Below are positions 12,037 through 23,840 of a stretch of DNA of 64,000 nucleotides, one piece after another (position 1 is the stretch's first letter; every line of letters starts with the position of its first letter). Source of the DNA: Atopsyche davidsoni (Eukaryota; Arthropoda; Insecta; Trichoptera; Hydrobiosidae); contig JAILWY010000029.1 of the NCBI GenBank assembly GCA_022113835.1, forward strand, positions 4,370,001 through 4,434,000. Reading direction: 5' to 3'. Position numbers and translations under genes: made by a program. The notes under the pieces are model-generated. The model saw nothing but the letters and a program-made list of their open reading frames with translations, had not been told where the DNA came from and ran no database searches.

Positions 12037-14860
12037 GCCCAAGTGTTTTTGATTGACACAAATTAAAATTAGACCGGTTATTGCAGGTATTTTCTATAAA
12101 TACCAGAACTGTACTATACATGTGAGTCAGAAATTGTGAATGTTCGATTGTTGCCCGCAGAATTCTCCAATGGTGATACAATAAGAATTTTTACCATAAC
12201 GCTTCACAACAATCATTAACAAATACCTCTTCGGTGAAGAATGCCGGAATTGTTGCAGTTATAATACTAAATATTTAAAATAAATGGATGTTAGATATTT
12301 TTTAGAATAAGTCTCTGATATTTTGATTATATCGTATTCAATAAATCGGCATGAACAGGTTTTCAGAGAGTTGATGTTTCATTGCTTTTAGCACACATTG
12401 TGTATGATTTATAAATATTATAGTATTGGTAATTTGTTTAATATATTATATGAGTCAGCTACTAACAATTTTTTTATAATAAAACATATGGACTAGTATA
12501 TCAAACGTTAACATTGACTCGTATAAAAAAATACGATTATTATCCAAGCCTCGCGGATTTACAATATATGTTATTTATTATAAATTTTTCAACATATTTG
12601 GATTGTATTATAATATTTCAACAACGTTATCGAAAAATAGCAAATTTTGAGACCGTATCTTTATTATCGTGACCGTTACAAACCAACCTGAACGATGCTC
12701 GACAGAATTTTGATACATTAAGTCAAAATAATGTATATAAAAAGGATTTACAAATCAAGAAACTTAATTCCTAAAGCATCTCCAAATATAAGTAATGATT
12801 CGTGGAAATTATGTATTTCGAGATTTCTTAAAAAATTATGCAACAAATCAGCATGCCTAAAATAAAATTACCAAGAGGCGATATACAAAATAAATTACCA
12901 TTTATAATTACAATTTCAATACGTGATCTACCTAATTATCGATTTTAACATAAAATATTTATTAAAATGTAAATATGTATAAAATAAAATTTATGCATAA
13001 ACTATATATATATATTTTTTTTTTTGAGTAACCAATGAGCGAGTCGGTTTCTTCAACAGCAAAATAATATATTATCGATAGTTAATTTTAAGTGTATCAA
13101 TAAAATATTTATAATATAGAAATTATTAAAAACTGAAAAAAAATAAAAAATTCTACATTATGTATTTAACATCAGACGACAGTACCGAAAGCGTGGAGAT
13201 AAAACTTTATACTACATATAATGTACGCAAATGCTACAGATTCTTATTTAATATAGTATATTAAAATAATAATAGGCATTAATATATAAAATTATCATTA
13301 ACGAGTCCATATTGTGATTAAAATATAATGTAAATTGAGACTTAAGTATTCATTTTCTACGAAAGACAGAAACTTCCCTAGCCTAAAAGTTTATTTAAGT
13401 AGACAGTAACGCCTTCAGATTTAACAATTTTATAAAATAAACGTAAATTAAAAGCACAGGGAGTAGTTTAAAATCTCTAAAGCTTTACAAGCCACTTGAA
13501 AATGTATATTGAAACAACGCTTACGAAACGTAAACGGGAATTCAACAAAACAATAAACTTTCTAAGAGTCAGACTTAAAAAAACTTCAATAAAACTGTCT
13601 GAATAGCAATAATATATCAATTCCAAGTGAAAATCGAAGATCTAATACAACAACAGCGAAGTTTTAAGTGAGGATACAAAATACTAGTGAATAAAAATTA
13701 CCCCAAACAAGTTTTCAACAGTGTATCGTGTGCATTAAAAATAAAGTTTGTATACAAAAAACTATCGTGGATATCTTCGCGAGAATTGGACATGACACTT
13801 ACCTAGTTACTGGAAGTTATTGAATGGATGTTGCTATACGATTTCATCTCATGTTAGGTCCGTAAACATAATCCACACTTTTCTAATAGTAAGTAAATCT
13901 TCATGCCTAAGTTCGGCCATTTTCACACAAGCGGACACAAAGGGATGAGCCCGCGGGCCGCACGTAAAATGTATCACATCACAGCACTTTGTAAAATGCG
14001 CAAAACACGTGGTTAAAAATTACGAACATATTCCTGTTAAAATCTAGCGCATTTTCAACAATACTATCTAAACAACGTTAAAAACACACCGCGGCCGCAC
14101 AACCGTCCAGGCTTGGACCGGCCATTTTCTTTTCTGAACATAAATACCGTAAACCGTAAACGTCGGTGCTGCCAGAACAGGAATTTTTAAAAGTAATACC
14201 ATAATAAAAAAAAAATAGGCAGAGCATCTAGAAATGTGTTTTAATATTGATAAACAATTTAAATTTATAAAATAATATCTTTTAATTATATTTAAGTAAC
14301 ATCGAATTTTCTGTGAGTTCTTCCATATATTTGTTTAAAATTTAACTGATATTTCAAAAGAAAAACTATTTTTACACCAAAACCTTTTTTGTATAAAATA
14401 GAGACATTTAATTGTATTATTAATACATATATAACTTTTTAGTCTCATTATTCTCAAAAGTCAACGTGAGAGTGAATGATTGATAGCTGAATAATATACA
14501 AATTATGCGTTTTTTATGGCCGTAAAAATTTTCAAGCGTTGCATCGAAGCGTTGCATCAATGTTTATTTGCCGTAAAATATTTAAAATGATTTTTCGCGT
14601 GGAAAAATCTGTTGAATCAAATCAAAGTACGTCGAATTATGTTTTTTTGTTTCATTTAAAAAAGTTTTTATTGAATTTTTTTTTTAATGTACTGGCAGCA
14701 CCAAACTTTGCTTATTATTTGACGTTCAGCTGCTTGTTTATGTATAATATTTATTGTTGTTTTAAAAATGTTTTCGTAGATTATTTTTCATTCTTTGTTG
14801 TGTATATTTAATAAAGTCGAGATTATCTTGATTTTCCATATAAGCATGTCTACTGGCACT
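12037..14860. other. AT-rich intergenic DNA
   Basis: Very AT-rich with many TATA/ATTTA tracts. I see no gene, RNA gene or paired repeats. A slightly GC-richer patch at 13935-14170 contains GCGGCCGC but no open frame of note. Confidence 0.5.
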
Positions 14861-14862
14861 AA

Positions 14863-15078
14863 ATAAAAGCCTACCTCAAGCTGGAAATCCAAGAGTTGTG
14901 TCATGGCACAGAAGAAAACAATGAATGGAGCTTTCGATGGATTCCCTATTAAATGTGAAAATAATCATACCAAGAATACCCCGATTACGGTGAAATTAAA
15001 ATAGATGAATTCGATATTGAGAAAGCATTGTTTGATCGTGAAAGAGGACTCTCTTTAAGGCCTCTTGGCGTGGAAGTA
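14863..15078 (+). pseudogene. Relic first exon of the local zinc-finger gene family
   Basis: Translation with two frame changes gives IKAYLKLEIQ, then DGFPIKCEN, then DYGEIKIDEF. It matches exon 1 of the two genes at 22200-22436 (MDAYIKVEIN, DGFSVKLED, DYCEIKIED) and 25317-25544 (MDAHVKSEIL, DSFPIKRED, DYDEIKIEEF). The start codon position reads ATA instead of ATG. The exon end still shows the family donor (GTAACATC at 15079, identical to the donor of the 25317-25544 exon). It lies on the opposite strand to the three live genes, and no finger exon follows downstream, so this is a detached, dead copy. Confidence 0.75.
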
Positions 15079-15089
15079 GTAACATCTTT

Positions 15090-15800
15090 ATCAAAAATAA
15101 ACAAAGGTCTCTAGTGAACCTTCTCATCTTTTTTATTTTATCTTTTACCACTATTAAATCATCCACATGGGTAATAAGCCCCATGCTTGTGAATAATTAC
15201 ATTATCGTATCCCTTATGATGAAATTTTTTTTCTGGTGATCAATGTCCGTAGTAGTTAATGGATTTTACCATGGGATGTTCATTTGCAAAGTTGATATGA
15301 AATGACCCAAAAATATGCCAAAAGCATTGATATAAAAACATCCATTGATGTGATTTGCGTGCTTTCCATGCAGGTTAAAAAGCCCGGCTTGCCTTTGTAA
15401 AATGTAAACTTGCTGCTCAAATGAATACCCTTATTGTTGGTGACTTAATGAACATGTATTTATCCTGGACCATATTTCGGAGTTTGTCTGTACTCCCGAC
15501 TTCCATACTAAAATCATTTTTATACTTGTCTCGGCGATTAGTTAGTCAAGATTTATTCCATAAAGTATACTGACCATGACACATCAGGAAAGGTCAAGGA
15601 ACCATCACTGAAAGTGTCAGTATGTCATTTTGAGAGACAGACGCTTATCTATACTCTTGCAGGTTTTACTAAGACCTTGAAGCTGTCTGCGGTTGGCCGA
15701 GCATCTATTGAATGGTTTGCTTAGTAATACTTACATTTTGCTGATGACCTCCTTAGTGATCTTCATTTTTATTTCCAAGTATGAAATTGACCAGTAAAAT
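15090..15800. other. Unassigned DNA
   Basis: This stretch is less AT-rich than its surroundings and looks like an old repeat or decayed element, but no frame or motif allows an assignment. No C2H2 finger codons are present downstream of the relic exon. Confidence 0.4.
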
Positions 15801-15819
15801 TGTTAATATGTTAAATAAC

Positions 15820-16197
15820 AAAATATTTGGTACTTGTCTTTTATCCGACCACCAAAAAACATTGTCCTATTATTTTGCTTTTTTTTATTGGCAACAGTGT
15901 CTATTTTTTGCTTCTTTTGTTGGCAACAGCGAGTCTCGTCATAGAAATGAAAGTTTTTTTTCAATTTTGTATCATATATTTTACAAACAATGAAAAAACT
16001 GTTATCTTTGACGGTTAGGTTAGGTTAGGTTAGGTTAATACTTTAAATTAAATAAATAAACAATACGTGTTTTCTCGCCAATAGACACTGTTGCCAACAA
16101 AAGAAGCAAAAAATAGACACTGTTGCCAATAAAAAAAAACAAAATAATAGGACAATGTTTTTTGGTGGTCGGATAAAAGACAAGTACCAAATATTTT
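15820..16197. mobile_element. Fold-back (long inverted repeat) element with telomeric repeats in its loop
   Basis: The left arm (15820-15931, starting AAATATTTGGTACTTGTC) and the right arm (16087-16197) are near-perfect inverted copies of about 110 bp. Shared motifs include TTTATCCGACCACC, GGCAACAGTGTC and TTTTTGCTTCTTTTGTTGGC. The 155-bp loop holds (TTAGG)4. No coding sequence is present. A fragment of the same arm occurs at 8299-8335, so this is a dispersed family. Confidence 0.85.
16015..16037 (+). repeat. Interstitial (TTAGG)4 telomere-type repeat
   Basis: Four perfect TTAGG units followed by TTA. TTAGG is the canonical telomere repeat of most insect orders. A shorter run (GGTTAGGTTAGGTT) occurs at 36001-36014 in an Itpr intron. 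Confidence 0.9.
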
Positions 16198-16626
16198 TTT
16201 TTCATTGAATTATTTATTATATATTATTTACATAATGCAAGTTAAATAATATGCTAACTAACTGTGGAGAGTGGCTGATTATAGGGTTAGCTTTTATTTT
16301 CGTATGGGCCATTATACATTAGGTACAAGATACAAATAGAAATTTAAAGTCCCACACATACGCAGCGACACAAACGACAACTAAATAGTTACTAGACAAT
16401 AACATCCTGCTGAAAAAGAAAAACTTCAGTAATATCTCGCGACAATTCTGTTTATTCAATTTCAGTAGTCAAATTTGCGTTCCACGCTGCATGTAGCTTC
16501 ACAAATGTATTAGGTTAAATTGTTTATGCTTAACTAAAACGGAGTTCTCGTCATATCTAAATGAGCATTCACTACGAGTGAACTGATTCTCCGAACCGTT
16601 ACATTGTTTTTATCAAAAGATGTGAA

Positions 16627-18522
16627 TTAACATTGGTCACAATCCAACTGAGTTTCGCTGGTGTGTTTTTGCAATTTGTGAATAGTTAAATCCATTAATT
16701 TTAGACATTTAAAGGAACATTGGTCACAGAAAAAACATTTTAAGGCATAATGAAGAAGCTTGTGGTTATCTATACCACTCTTCGAACTGCATGTGTACGG
16801 ACAATAGGTACAAGTATAGAGACGCTTCATAATGTCAAAAGGTTTGTGTCCGATTACCTCAACATTATTATTTTGAAGGCGTGAGTATGAGTGTTCATCC
16901 ATACAAATGTTTTTTACATCGTGAGAACCTATGTGTTTAATAAAATCAGCTCTTCGGATACACGAGAATGAACATTGCTTACAAGTAAAAGTTTTTTTCC
17001 TCGAGTGTAAAAGTTTGTGTTTGGCTAGCGCCGGTCTCTGAAAGGATGAGAAAGAACATTGATTGCAAATAAAGGGTTTCTTTTTGAGATGTATGAGGTT
17101 GTGCTTCACTAACTCCTCACGTCTAATAAATTCAAATGAGCAATAGTCACACGAGAAAACACGCTTGCCTGCGTGCTTTAGTTTGTGAATCTTCAAATGA
17201 CTCTTCCAGATGCACCTGAACGAGCATTCATTACAAGCCAGGGGTTTCTCACTCAGATGGATGACTTTGTGCATCTTTAATTTATATTGAGTATAGGTTG
17301 AGTATGGACATTGATCACAAACAAAATGTTTTTTACCAGTATGGGAAAGCATGTGGTAATTTAAATGACTTTTAGTATAACATACAAATGAACATTTGCC
17401 ACAGGCAAAGGGTTTATTGCCAGAATGCATAAGTTTGTGAATCTTTAAAGACGATTTTACAGAACATGTGTATGGACATTGTTCACAAGCAAAAGGCCTC
17501 TCGCCAGTATGAGTCATTTTATGTCTCTTTAAATCATCCTTCGAGATGGAGGCATACAAACATTGATCACATGCAAAACATTTCTTACCAGTATGGGTAA
17601 GTAAATGTCTTTTCAATCCACCTTTAAAATAACATGAAAATGGGCATAGATCACAAAAATAGCATATCCTGACACGAGTGTTTTCAGAAAGATGTAAATC
17701 AATACTATGAGTGCTAACTTTTGGATGTTGATCGCTAGAAAAAGACTTTTTAGAAGTATGAGTAATTCTGTGTTTGTCTAAATCACTACATTCAATGCAT
17801 GTAAAAGAACATTGATCACAAGAAAAAGACTTTTTGGTAATATGAGTAATTTTATGATTGTTTAAATCACTACTTTCAATGCATGTAAATGAACATTGAT
17901 CACAAGCAAGAGACTTTTTGGCGATATGAGTGATTCTGTGTTTTTCTAAATCACTAATTCGAAAGGTTTTAAATAAAAATTGATCCCAAAAGTAGGATTT
18001 TTTGGCGTAGTGAGAAATTTTATGTTGGTCTAAATCCATACTTTCAATGCATGTAAATGAACATTGATTACAAGAAAAAGACTTTTTGGCAGAATGAGTA
18101 ATTTTGTGTTTGTCTAAATCACTAATTCGAAAGGTTTTAAATAAAAATTGGTCCCAAAAGCAGGAGTTTTTGGCGTAGTGAGAAATTTTGTGTATGTCTA
18201 AATTCATACTTTCGATGCATGTAAATGAACATTGATCACAAGAAAAAGACTTTTTGGCAGTATGAATAATTTTTTGGTTGTCTAAATCACTAATTTGAAT
18301 TCTGTCAAATGAACATTGATTACAAGAGAAGGGCTTTTTTCTAGTATGAATTGTTTCGTGATTTTCAATATCATTTGTTTGGATGCTTGTTAATGATGAT
18401 TGAGCACATGTAGAGCACTTGGCAGTCCGAGAAGGTAAAACTGCCACCACTGTTGATACATTCTGATTTAGTCTCTTCATATTAAGGCAAGCCGACTCGG
18501 CATTGGGAGCTTGCTGCTGCAC
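16627..18522 (-). CDS. C2H2 zinc-finger protein with partly degenerate finger array (gene A)
   Basis: One large finger exon, 631 codons to a TGA-type stop at 16627. Its upstream edge is a good acceptor (CTTTTCAG| then GTGCAGCAG at 18522), as in genes B and C, so the first codon is Val of an internal exon, not a start. No first exon was found upstream. I count about 21 finger positions: some 17 keep C-x2-C...H-x3-H. Those with lost ligands include CNQCSF...NQKIIH, two copies of FWDQFLFKTF...H, SSDQHPKVS and MDEHSYSRL. A last finger is cut after CDQC by the stop. Many linkers have drifted from TGEKP (HTAKKSF, HYAKK). Fingers 3-4 and 5-6 are a duplicated pair (168-bp period). The frame stays open throughout, so it is probably expressed; a nuclear DNA-binding role is inferred from the family. 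A candidate AATAAA lies at 16456-16451. Confidence 0.85.
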   Translation of the reverse strand: MQQQAPNAESACLNMKRLNQNVSTVVAVLPSRTAKCSTCAQSSLTSIQTNDIENHETIHTRKKPFSCNQCSFDRIQISDLDNQKIIHTAKKSFSCDQCSFTCIESMNLDIHKISHYAKNSCFWDQFLFKTFRISDLDKHKITHSAKKSFSCNQCSFTCIESMDLDQHKISHYAKKSYFWDQFLFKTFRISDLEKHRITHIAKKSLACDQCSFTCIESSDLNNHKITHITKKSFSCDQCSFTCIECSDLDKHRITHTSKKSFSSDQHPKVSTHSIDLHLSENTRVRICYFCDLCPFSCYFKGGLKRHLLTHTGKKCFACDQCLYASISKDDLKRHKMTHTGERPFACEQCPYTCSVKSSLKIHKLMHSGNKPFACGKCSFVCYTKSHLNYHMLSHTGKKHFVCDQCPYSTYTQYKLKMHKVIHLSEKPLACNECSFRCIWKSHLKIHKLKHAGKRVFSCDYCSFEFIRREELVKHNLIHLKKKPFICNQCSFSSFQRPALAKHKLLHSRKKTFTCKQCSFSCIRRADFIKHIGSHDVKNICMDEHSYSRLQNNNVEVIGHKPFDIMKRLYTCTYCPYTCSSKSGIDNHKLLHYALKCFFCDQCSFKCLKLMDLTIHKLQKHTSETQLDCDQC

Positions 18523-20620
18523 CTGAAAAGAACGATAATTTTAATTTTGCTTTTCAGAGTTAGTATTGATAAGCGGTGGTGGATATAGAGGTGATTCCAA
18601 GACAAATGTACACTTTTTCAGTTCAAGTGAACGTACTTAAAGAACTTTAACTTAAAATATAATATGTAAATATTTTTATTGATCTTCTACATTTTAATTT
18701 CTTGTGACTAAATCATTTTATTCTCATATTTATAGCCAGTCATTAAGACCAATCTTCGCAAGTAAACGAAGAATATTTGAAAATATATGATCGAGATCAA
18801 AATATCTTCATGCATTGCAGATCCCACACCGAGTTCATTTTTAATTTTACGGATGGTGGATGCCGATGATCACCGCTCACCCTCTATTTATTTATTGATT
18901 AGCCTCTAGCACAACTTGGCGGAATGTCAATGGTTGATGAGGCATAATCTAGTGTAACAACTTTATTAACGCGAAGCGAATAAATGCATTTTTATGACAG
19001 TATACAAGAGACTATCTATTGAATAATGGGTAAGCTATATCTCGAGAAAGATGGTTACCTGCTCACCGTCGATAAGTCCAAGCATGACTTGGTGGAATTT
19101 TAAAGGTTGATGAGGTATCATCTAGTAAGTTTTGCCAATTATGTTCTGCTGCGTTCCAATGATTCCAATAATGCTTGGCGTTAAAATAATATTTTTTTAA
19201 TTTAGCTGAAGTGCAGAGTTCCGATGTGAATTCCATCAAATGATATATTGCACAGTTTAAGCTCTGCTGTCTCATATTAGTCTCTGAGAATGAAAGCGTC
19301 GCTTTCTTCCATGCCACAGGTTTTGTTCAATGGATCCTCGCGGGTCTTTTGATACCATGACAATGAAAGAAGGATAACCTGTGAAAAGCTATATCACAAC
19401 AAACTGCAAATAAAAAACCCAAGCAAGCCTCAAATATAACCTCACATTTTGAACACAAACGTCAAATATTTTGTGTTGCCAGCATTCTAGTTTTTTTTTT
19501 AAATTTTTTACAACAGAAAAATTTAACAAATGAATTATTATTAAATTTACTACTGAAAGGCTTTTTAAATGATATATTTACCAATATAAACTGTGAGCAG
19601 ACCCATTAAAAAAATTATCAAAACAATGCAAGCACTGCGAATTGGGTGAACCGCTTTATTTATGGTGACGTTAAAAAATTGTTATCTGATAGGTTTTTCT
19701 ACTTGAAAATTTGACAGGTCAGATGAGGACGTATTGAGATTATGTTTTTACATTAAATTAACTATTGCAGCAGTAAAGTTGTTGTATGTATATTTATATA
19801 TATAAACAAGTGACAAGTATAATATCTTGTTATAATTGAACACAGACTGTAAGGCCTGAACCAGTTTACAACACTGCAAATGCTGGAAACATAACAGCCT
19901 TAACACAGCCACAACTGCTTTTAAATGCTTTCGATTGCGTGTTACTCACTTCTGTTTTAGCTTTCTTGTTGGTGTGTTTGGCTTGTAGAGTCAATATTAA
20001 TAATAAAAAAAAACATGACCGTTCACAATTCAATGCTTTATTTCTGGTTAAATTTTAAATATAGGTATAAGAGGTATTTATTTTGTAGTGCTGCATTACA
20101 TAAGCATGTCTCAATCTCAAATTTAATTTAATTTTATACATGGATGTTAAAAAAATCAAATTGTATAACATTGATAAAATTTCAACATAGATTTTAATTA
20201 ATAAAATTACTAAAATGGCGCCTAATATCTATATAAACAATTTTTAGACGGTTTGAAAATTTCAAAAATATTATATAAAGATTGATATTAAATATTTAAT
20301 AAATCGGCAATTTTCACCATCTCAAATATCTTTTGAAGATTTTTCTCATCACGTTGTGTGAGAATCTATTACCTAAAAACATAATACAAACATAAAATTG
20401 TACTTTTGTAGAACGTTTTACGTAAAAATAAATAAAATATAAATATTAAAAATAACTATATAATACATTTAAAGACTGCTTATTGAGCAATGTAAGTAAA
20501 ATATATTTTCTATTTAAATACAAAGTTGTATTTCAAAATAATATCACATTTTTATCTAATTTATTGTGTAAAAGTATTATGCAAAAAATAAAATTCGTTT
20601 TCTTATTTTTAATATTTGTG
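18523..20620. other. Spacer between zinc-finger genes A and B
   Basis: No first exon for gene A could be recognised here. At 18685-18712 the minus strand reads EIKM then a stop, faintly like the family exon-1 motif EIKIEE, but the rest does not align. Two related segments of about 45 bp (18912-18953 and 19087-19128, sharing GGTTGATGAGG and ATCTAGT) form a direct repeat. AATAAA on the minus strand at 20565-20560 is a plausible poly(A) signal for gene B. Confidence 0.45.
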
Positions 20621-20623
20621 CTG

Positions 20624-22436
20624 TCATTTGCTTAAAGGTAAGGATTTACTACTACAATGAGTACGTTTGTGACTATTCAGATTACTCTTTTGATTGCAAG
20701 TGTAAGAACACTTGTTACACGCAAAAGGCTTCTCACCAGTGTGGATAAGTTTGTGAATTTTCAAATGATTATTCGTACGAGACGTGTACGAACATTTGTC
20801 ACAGGCGTAAGGCTTTTCTCCAGTATGGATGAGTTTGTGAGTATTTAACTTACTTTTGATAACACACGAATACGGACATTGGTCACAAGCAAAAGGCTTC
20901 ACACCAGTATGTGTAACTTTATGAATTTTCAAAGAATTCTTGTGACAACACGTGTATGAACATTCGTCACAAGCGAAAAGCTTCTCATTAGAATGGATAA
21001 GTTTGTGAACCTTTAAATTTCCTTTTACATTGCACGTGTATGAACAATGGTCACAAGCAAAAGGCTTTTCACCAGTATGAGTATATTTGTGTGTTCTTAA
21101 ATGATATTTGGTATAACACGTGAATGAACAGCAGTCACAAGCAAAGGGTTTTTCACTATTGTGGGTAAGTTTGTGAATTCTTAAATGATTTACTGTACTA
21201 CATGTGTATGAACATTGGTCACAGGTGAAAGGTTTCTCATCAGTGTGGATTATTTTGTGTCTTTTCAATGTATTCTTTGTGAAAGCTGTGTATGAACATT
21301 GATCACACGAATAATTCTTCTCACCGGAGTGAAGAAGTTTATGTCTCTTCAAATTACTCATTATATAACACGCATATGAACATTGGTCACAAGTAAACGG
21401 TTTCTCACCGGTATGGATAAGTTTATGCTTTTCTAAATCGTTTTTACGAATACTAGTATAAGAGCAATGTTCACAAGAAAAAGACTTTACATCAGTTTGG
21501 GGAGATAAATATGATTCCATTTCGTCCACTTCTTCCGATGCTGAGTTTGCTGAGCTGGTCGGGATGTCTCTACTTTTGTTAAGACAGACGGGCTCGGCTT
21601 CGAGAGATCTCGGTCGTTCCTGTAACAAGCCAATTTTTAAATTATCAGCAATATTTCGCACGATTGCTGCCATAAGTGTCGAGGATTTTACTCCAAAAGA
21701 ACTGAGACAACTTATGATTTATGAATTATCTCAATTCTCAGTTTAATTTCTAATGATGGATGATGAATATGGCAGATTATAATTCGACAAAAAAAACACG
21801 CATGTTGTTAGAATTACTATTATACACTTATCAGACATACCAACGAAGTATTTAAAGCTTACAAATACTGCGGTAACGCTAGCTCTATGACTCAAGTATG
21901 CTATTATCTGATAGGTCAAATTTTTTAGAGAAAAACAGACAGACGAAATTAAGATTATTGTAATCAATGTTTTTAATTTTAGTAGTAGTGTTTATACACA
22001 TAGATATTCAATATCAAGTTTTTAATAAGAGAAAATAATGATTTCTTCTCACAAGTTTAAGTGAGGCAGACATCAGAAATGTGTACATATCAAACAGGCG
22101 GGCGCTTAGGAATAGTTACGTGGTCGACGCTTTGGCCACACCTGGTGTAGAGAATGTAATGGAAGGAATAATAAGTTGTATTATTTGCAGGGTCGTTACC
22201 GATTCATCGCTGACAGGGCTGGTGGAGGAGGTTACTTCACGATCAGAAAATTGTTGCCTAACGGTGGAGTCTTCAATTTTAATTTCACAGTAATCGAGTG
22301 GCTCTCGGTGGGGCGTCCCATCACTTCCATCAGTATCGTCTGCCGAAGAATCTTCAAGCTTAACAGAGAAGCCGTCATCTGTAGACTCATTGCTTTCTTC
22401 GGAGTTGTTGATTTCCACTTTGATGTACGCGTCCAT
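20624..22436 (-). CDS. C2H2 zinc-finger protein, 10 fingers (gene B)
   Basis: Two exons on the minus strand. Exon 1 is 22436-22200 (79 codons, MDAYIKVEIN...VSDES) and ends at donor TCG|GTAACG. Exon 2 is 21619-20624 (331 codons plus stop) and begins after acceptor TTACAG| with ERPRSLEAEP; both junctions are phase 0, giving a 410-residue protein. Exon 1 is acidic and Ser/Asp-rich, with DYCEIKIED shared by the family. Exon 2 carries ten intact fingers of the form CDQCSYTC-x5-L-x2-HKLTH joined mostly by canonical TGEKPFACD linkers, so sequence-specific DNA binding in the nucleus is expected. Target and biological role are unknown. An in-frame ATG at 21673 (MAAIVRNIADN) in the intron could give an alternative N-terminus. 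Confidence 0.88.
22200..22436 (-). CDS. Gene B exon 1
   Basis: Start MDAYIKVEIN is the family start; the paralogue at 25544 begins MDAHVKSEIL. The acidic DYCEIKIED motif is conserved in gene C and in the relic at 14863. The frame runs past the donor to an unrelated stop, which shows the exon end is set by GTAACG at 22199. Confidence 0.8.
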
Positions 22437-22757
22437 TTAACGGTAGTTTTTGGCTGGCATGGCACAAATTAAAACAAATTTTAAACAACTCAAGATTGAA
22501 ACAAATTTTTATAAAAGCGATAATTATAAAATGTCTTATATTTTATCAAAAAATACGAAACATAACACAAAATATATTACAATTGAATATACACAAATAG
22601 TGACAGTGACAGATAAAAAAATGAAGCTTTCTTTGCATCAATGTTGCCATTTCTTAAAATATTAAAAATATATATATATATTATTTTTTATTATATATTT
22701 ATTTAAAAAAATAATGAATAAACATAAAAATAAATATTATAATATTAAAATAAAATA

Positions 22758-23150
22758 ATACTTCGGCAGCTGGCTAAATAATAATTGGTATCCTGACCAA
22801 GAAATTAAAGAGAGAATTGAGACAGCACGCAGCATATTCAACAACTTGAGAAAAGTATTATATGTTAAAGATGTAACATTGAAAACTCGCTGGAGATTCA
22901 TCAAGTGCTATGTCGTCTCAGTTTTTCTTTATGGAGTTGAGACCTGAACGCTTAAGACAGCTACAATGCAAAAAATTGAGGCGACAGAAATGTAGCCTTT
23001 ACATACCATGGATTGACCGCGCCACAAATAAGAGTCTTGCACAGAATGCGCAAAGAAAGAAAACTCCTGATGATGGTAAACAAGTTTCTCTTACGAGAAA
23101 CAATAAATATAGAATACAGCTGATTGTCTGAAGAAAAATGGGCATTGGAA
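22758..23150 (+). pseudogene. RTE-type non-LTR retrotransposon fragment
   Basis: Conceptual translation shows the C-terminal part of a reverse transcriptase ORF: YFGSWLNNNWYPDQEIKERI, TARSIFNNLRKVL, KCYVVSVFLYGVET and TLKTATMQKIEA, followed by frameshifted pieces of the DRATNKSLAQ region. These are hallmarks of the end of RTE-like elements. Stops and frameshifts make it inactive. It lies between zinc-finger genes B and C. Confidence 0.8.
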
Positions 23151-23840
23151 GGCTGGTAGTTTAGTTGAATTATCTATCTATTCTATTCGATAATATATAT
23201 GTCTTAGAGAACACCCCACAATCTTCAGGGTTTTTAGTTTCCAGCTTGACGTGCTGCACGTTCATCGCTTCGTTTATATATATTATATGTCAACAGGTAA
23301 TTAAGATAAGCTTGACATCTCATCCCTAGCTTGTAAAGTGACAGCGATAACATTTAATCTGTCAAGTGAAATTAAAAACGTGGGAATGCTGTTGCCAGTA
23401 ACAGTGTACATTTAGACAGTTAACTGGGAATGTCAAACAATCAACCCTACTAGATGAATAAATTTAAGAAAATTCAATTTTATATATAATAAAATAACTC
23501 TAGAATTTACACAGCGAATTGGTGAAATAAATGGTCCTTTTAGGTTGGTTTATTAAATATACACCCACAAACGATTTTGAAAAAAAATAAAAAACATTTT
23601 TAAGTGTCATTCAATAATTATATTTTTTTCTGAATTAACTATTCATTAGTAATTTACATTACTGATTAAATATTATTAGCATATGCTTTTGAACAGTTTC
23701 AATAAAATAATTATGAAAATATGAAAAATGATGCATTTGAAATTACATCCATCACATATCTTATCAACTCAGCTTTGTATTTTTCAATTCTATTTAAATT
23801 AACTTGATAAATATTCAATATAAGTCTTGTTGAACATTTT

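Noticed and set aside
14539..14811. 90-codon plus-strand frame
   Set aside because: Composition is that of random AT-rich DNA (Phe/Asn/Tyr-rich), with no domain, splice context or conserved motif.
18685..18712. Possible first exon of zinc-finger gene A (EIKM motif on the minus strand)
   Set aside because: Only four residues match the family motif, a stop follows immediately and no MDA-type start aligns upstream.
19063..19317. 84-codon minus-strand frame between zinc-finger genes A and B
   Set aside because: It overlaps a direct repeat and shows no similarity to the family exon 1 or to a known domain.
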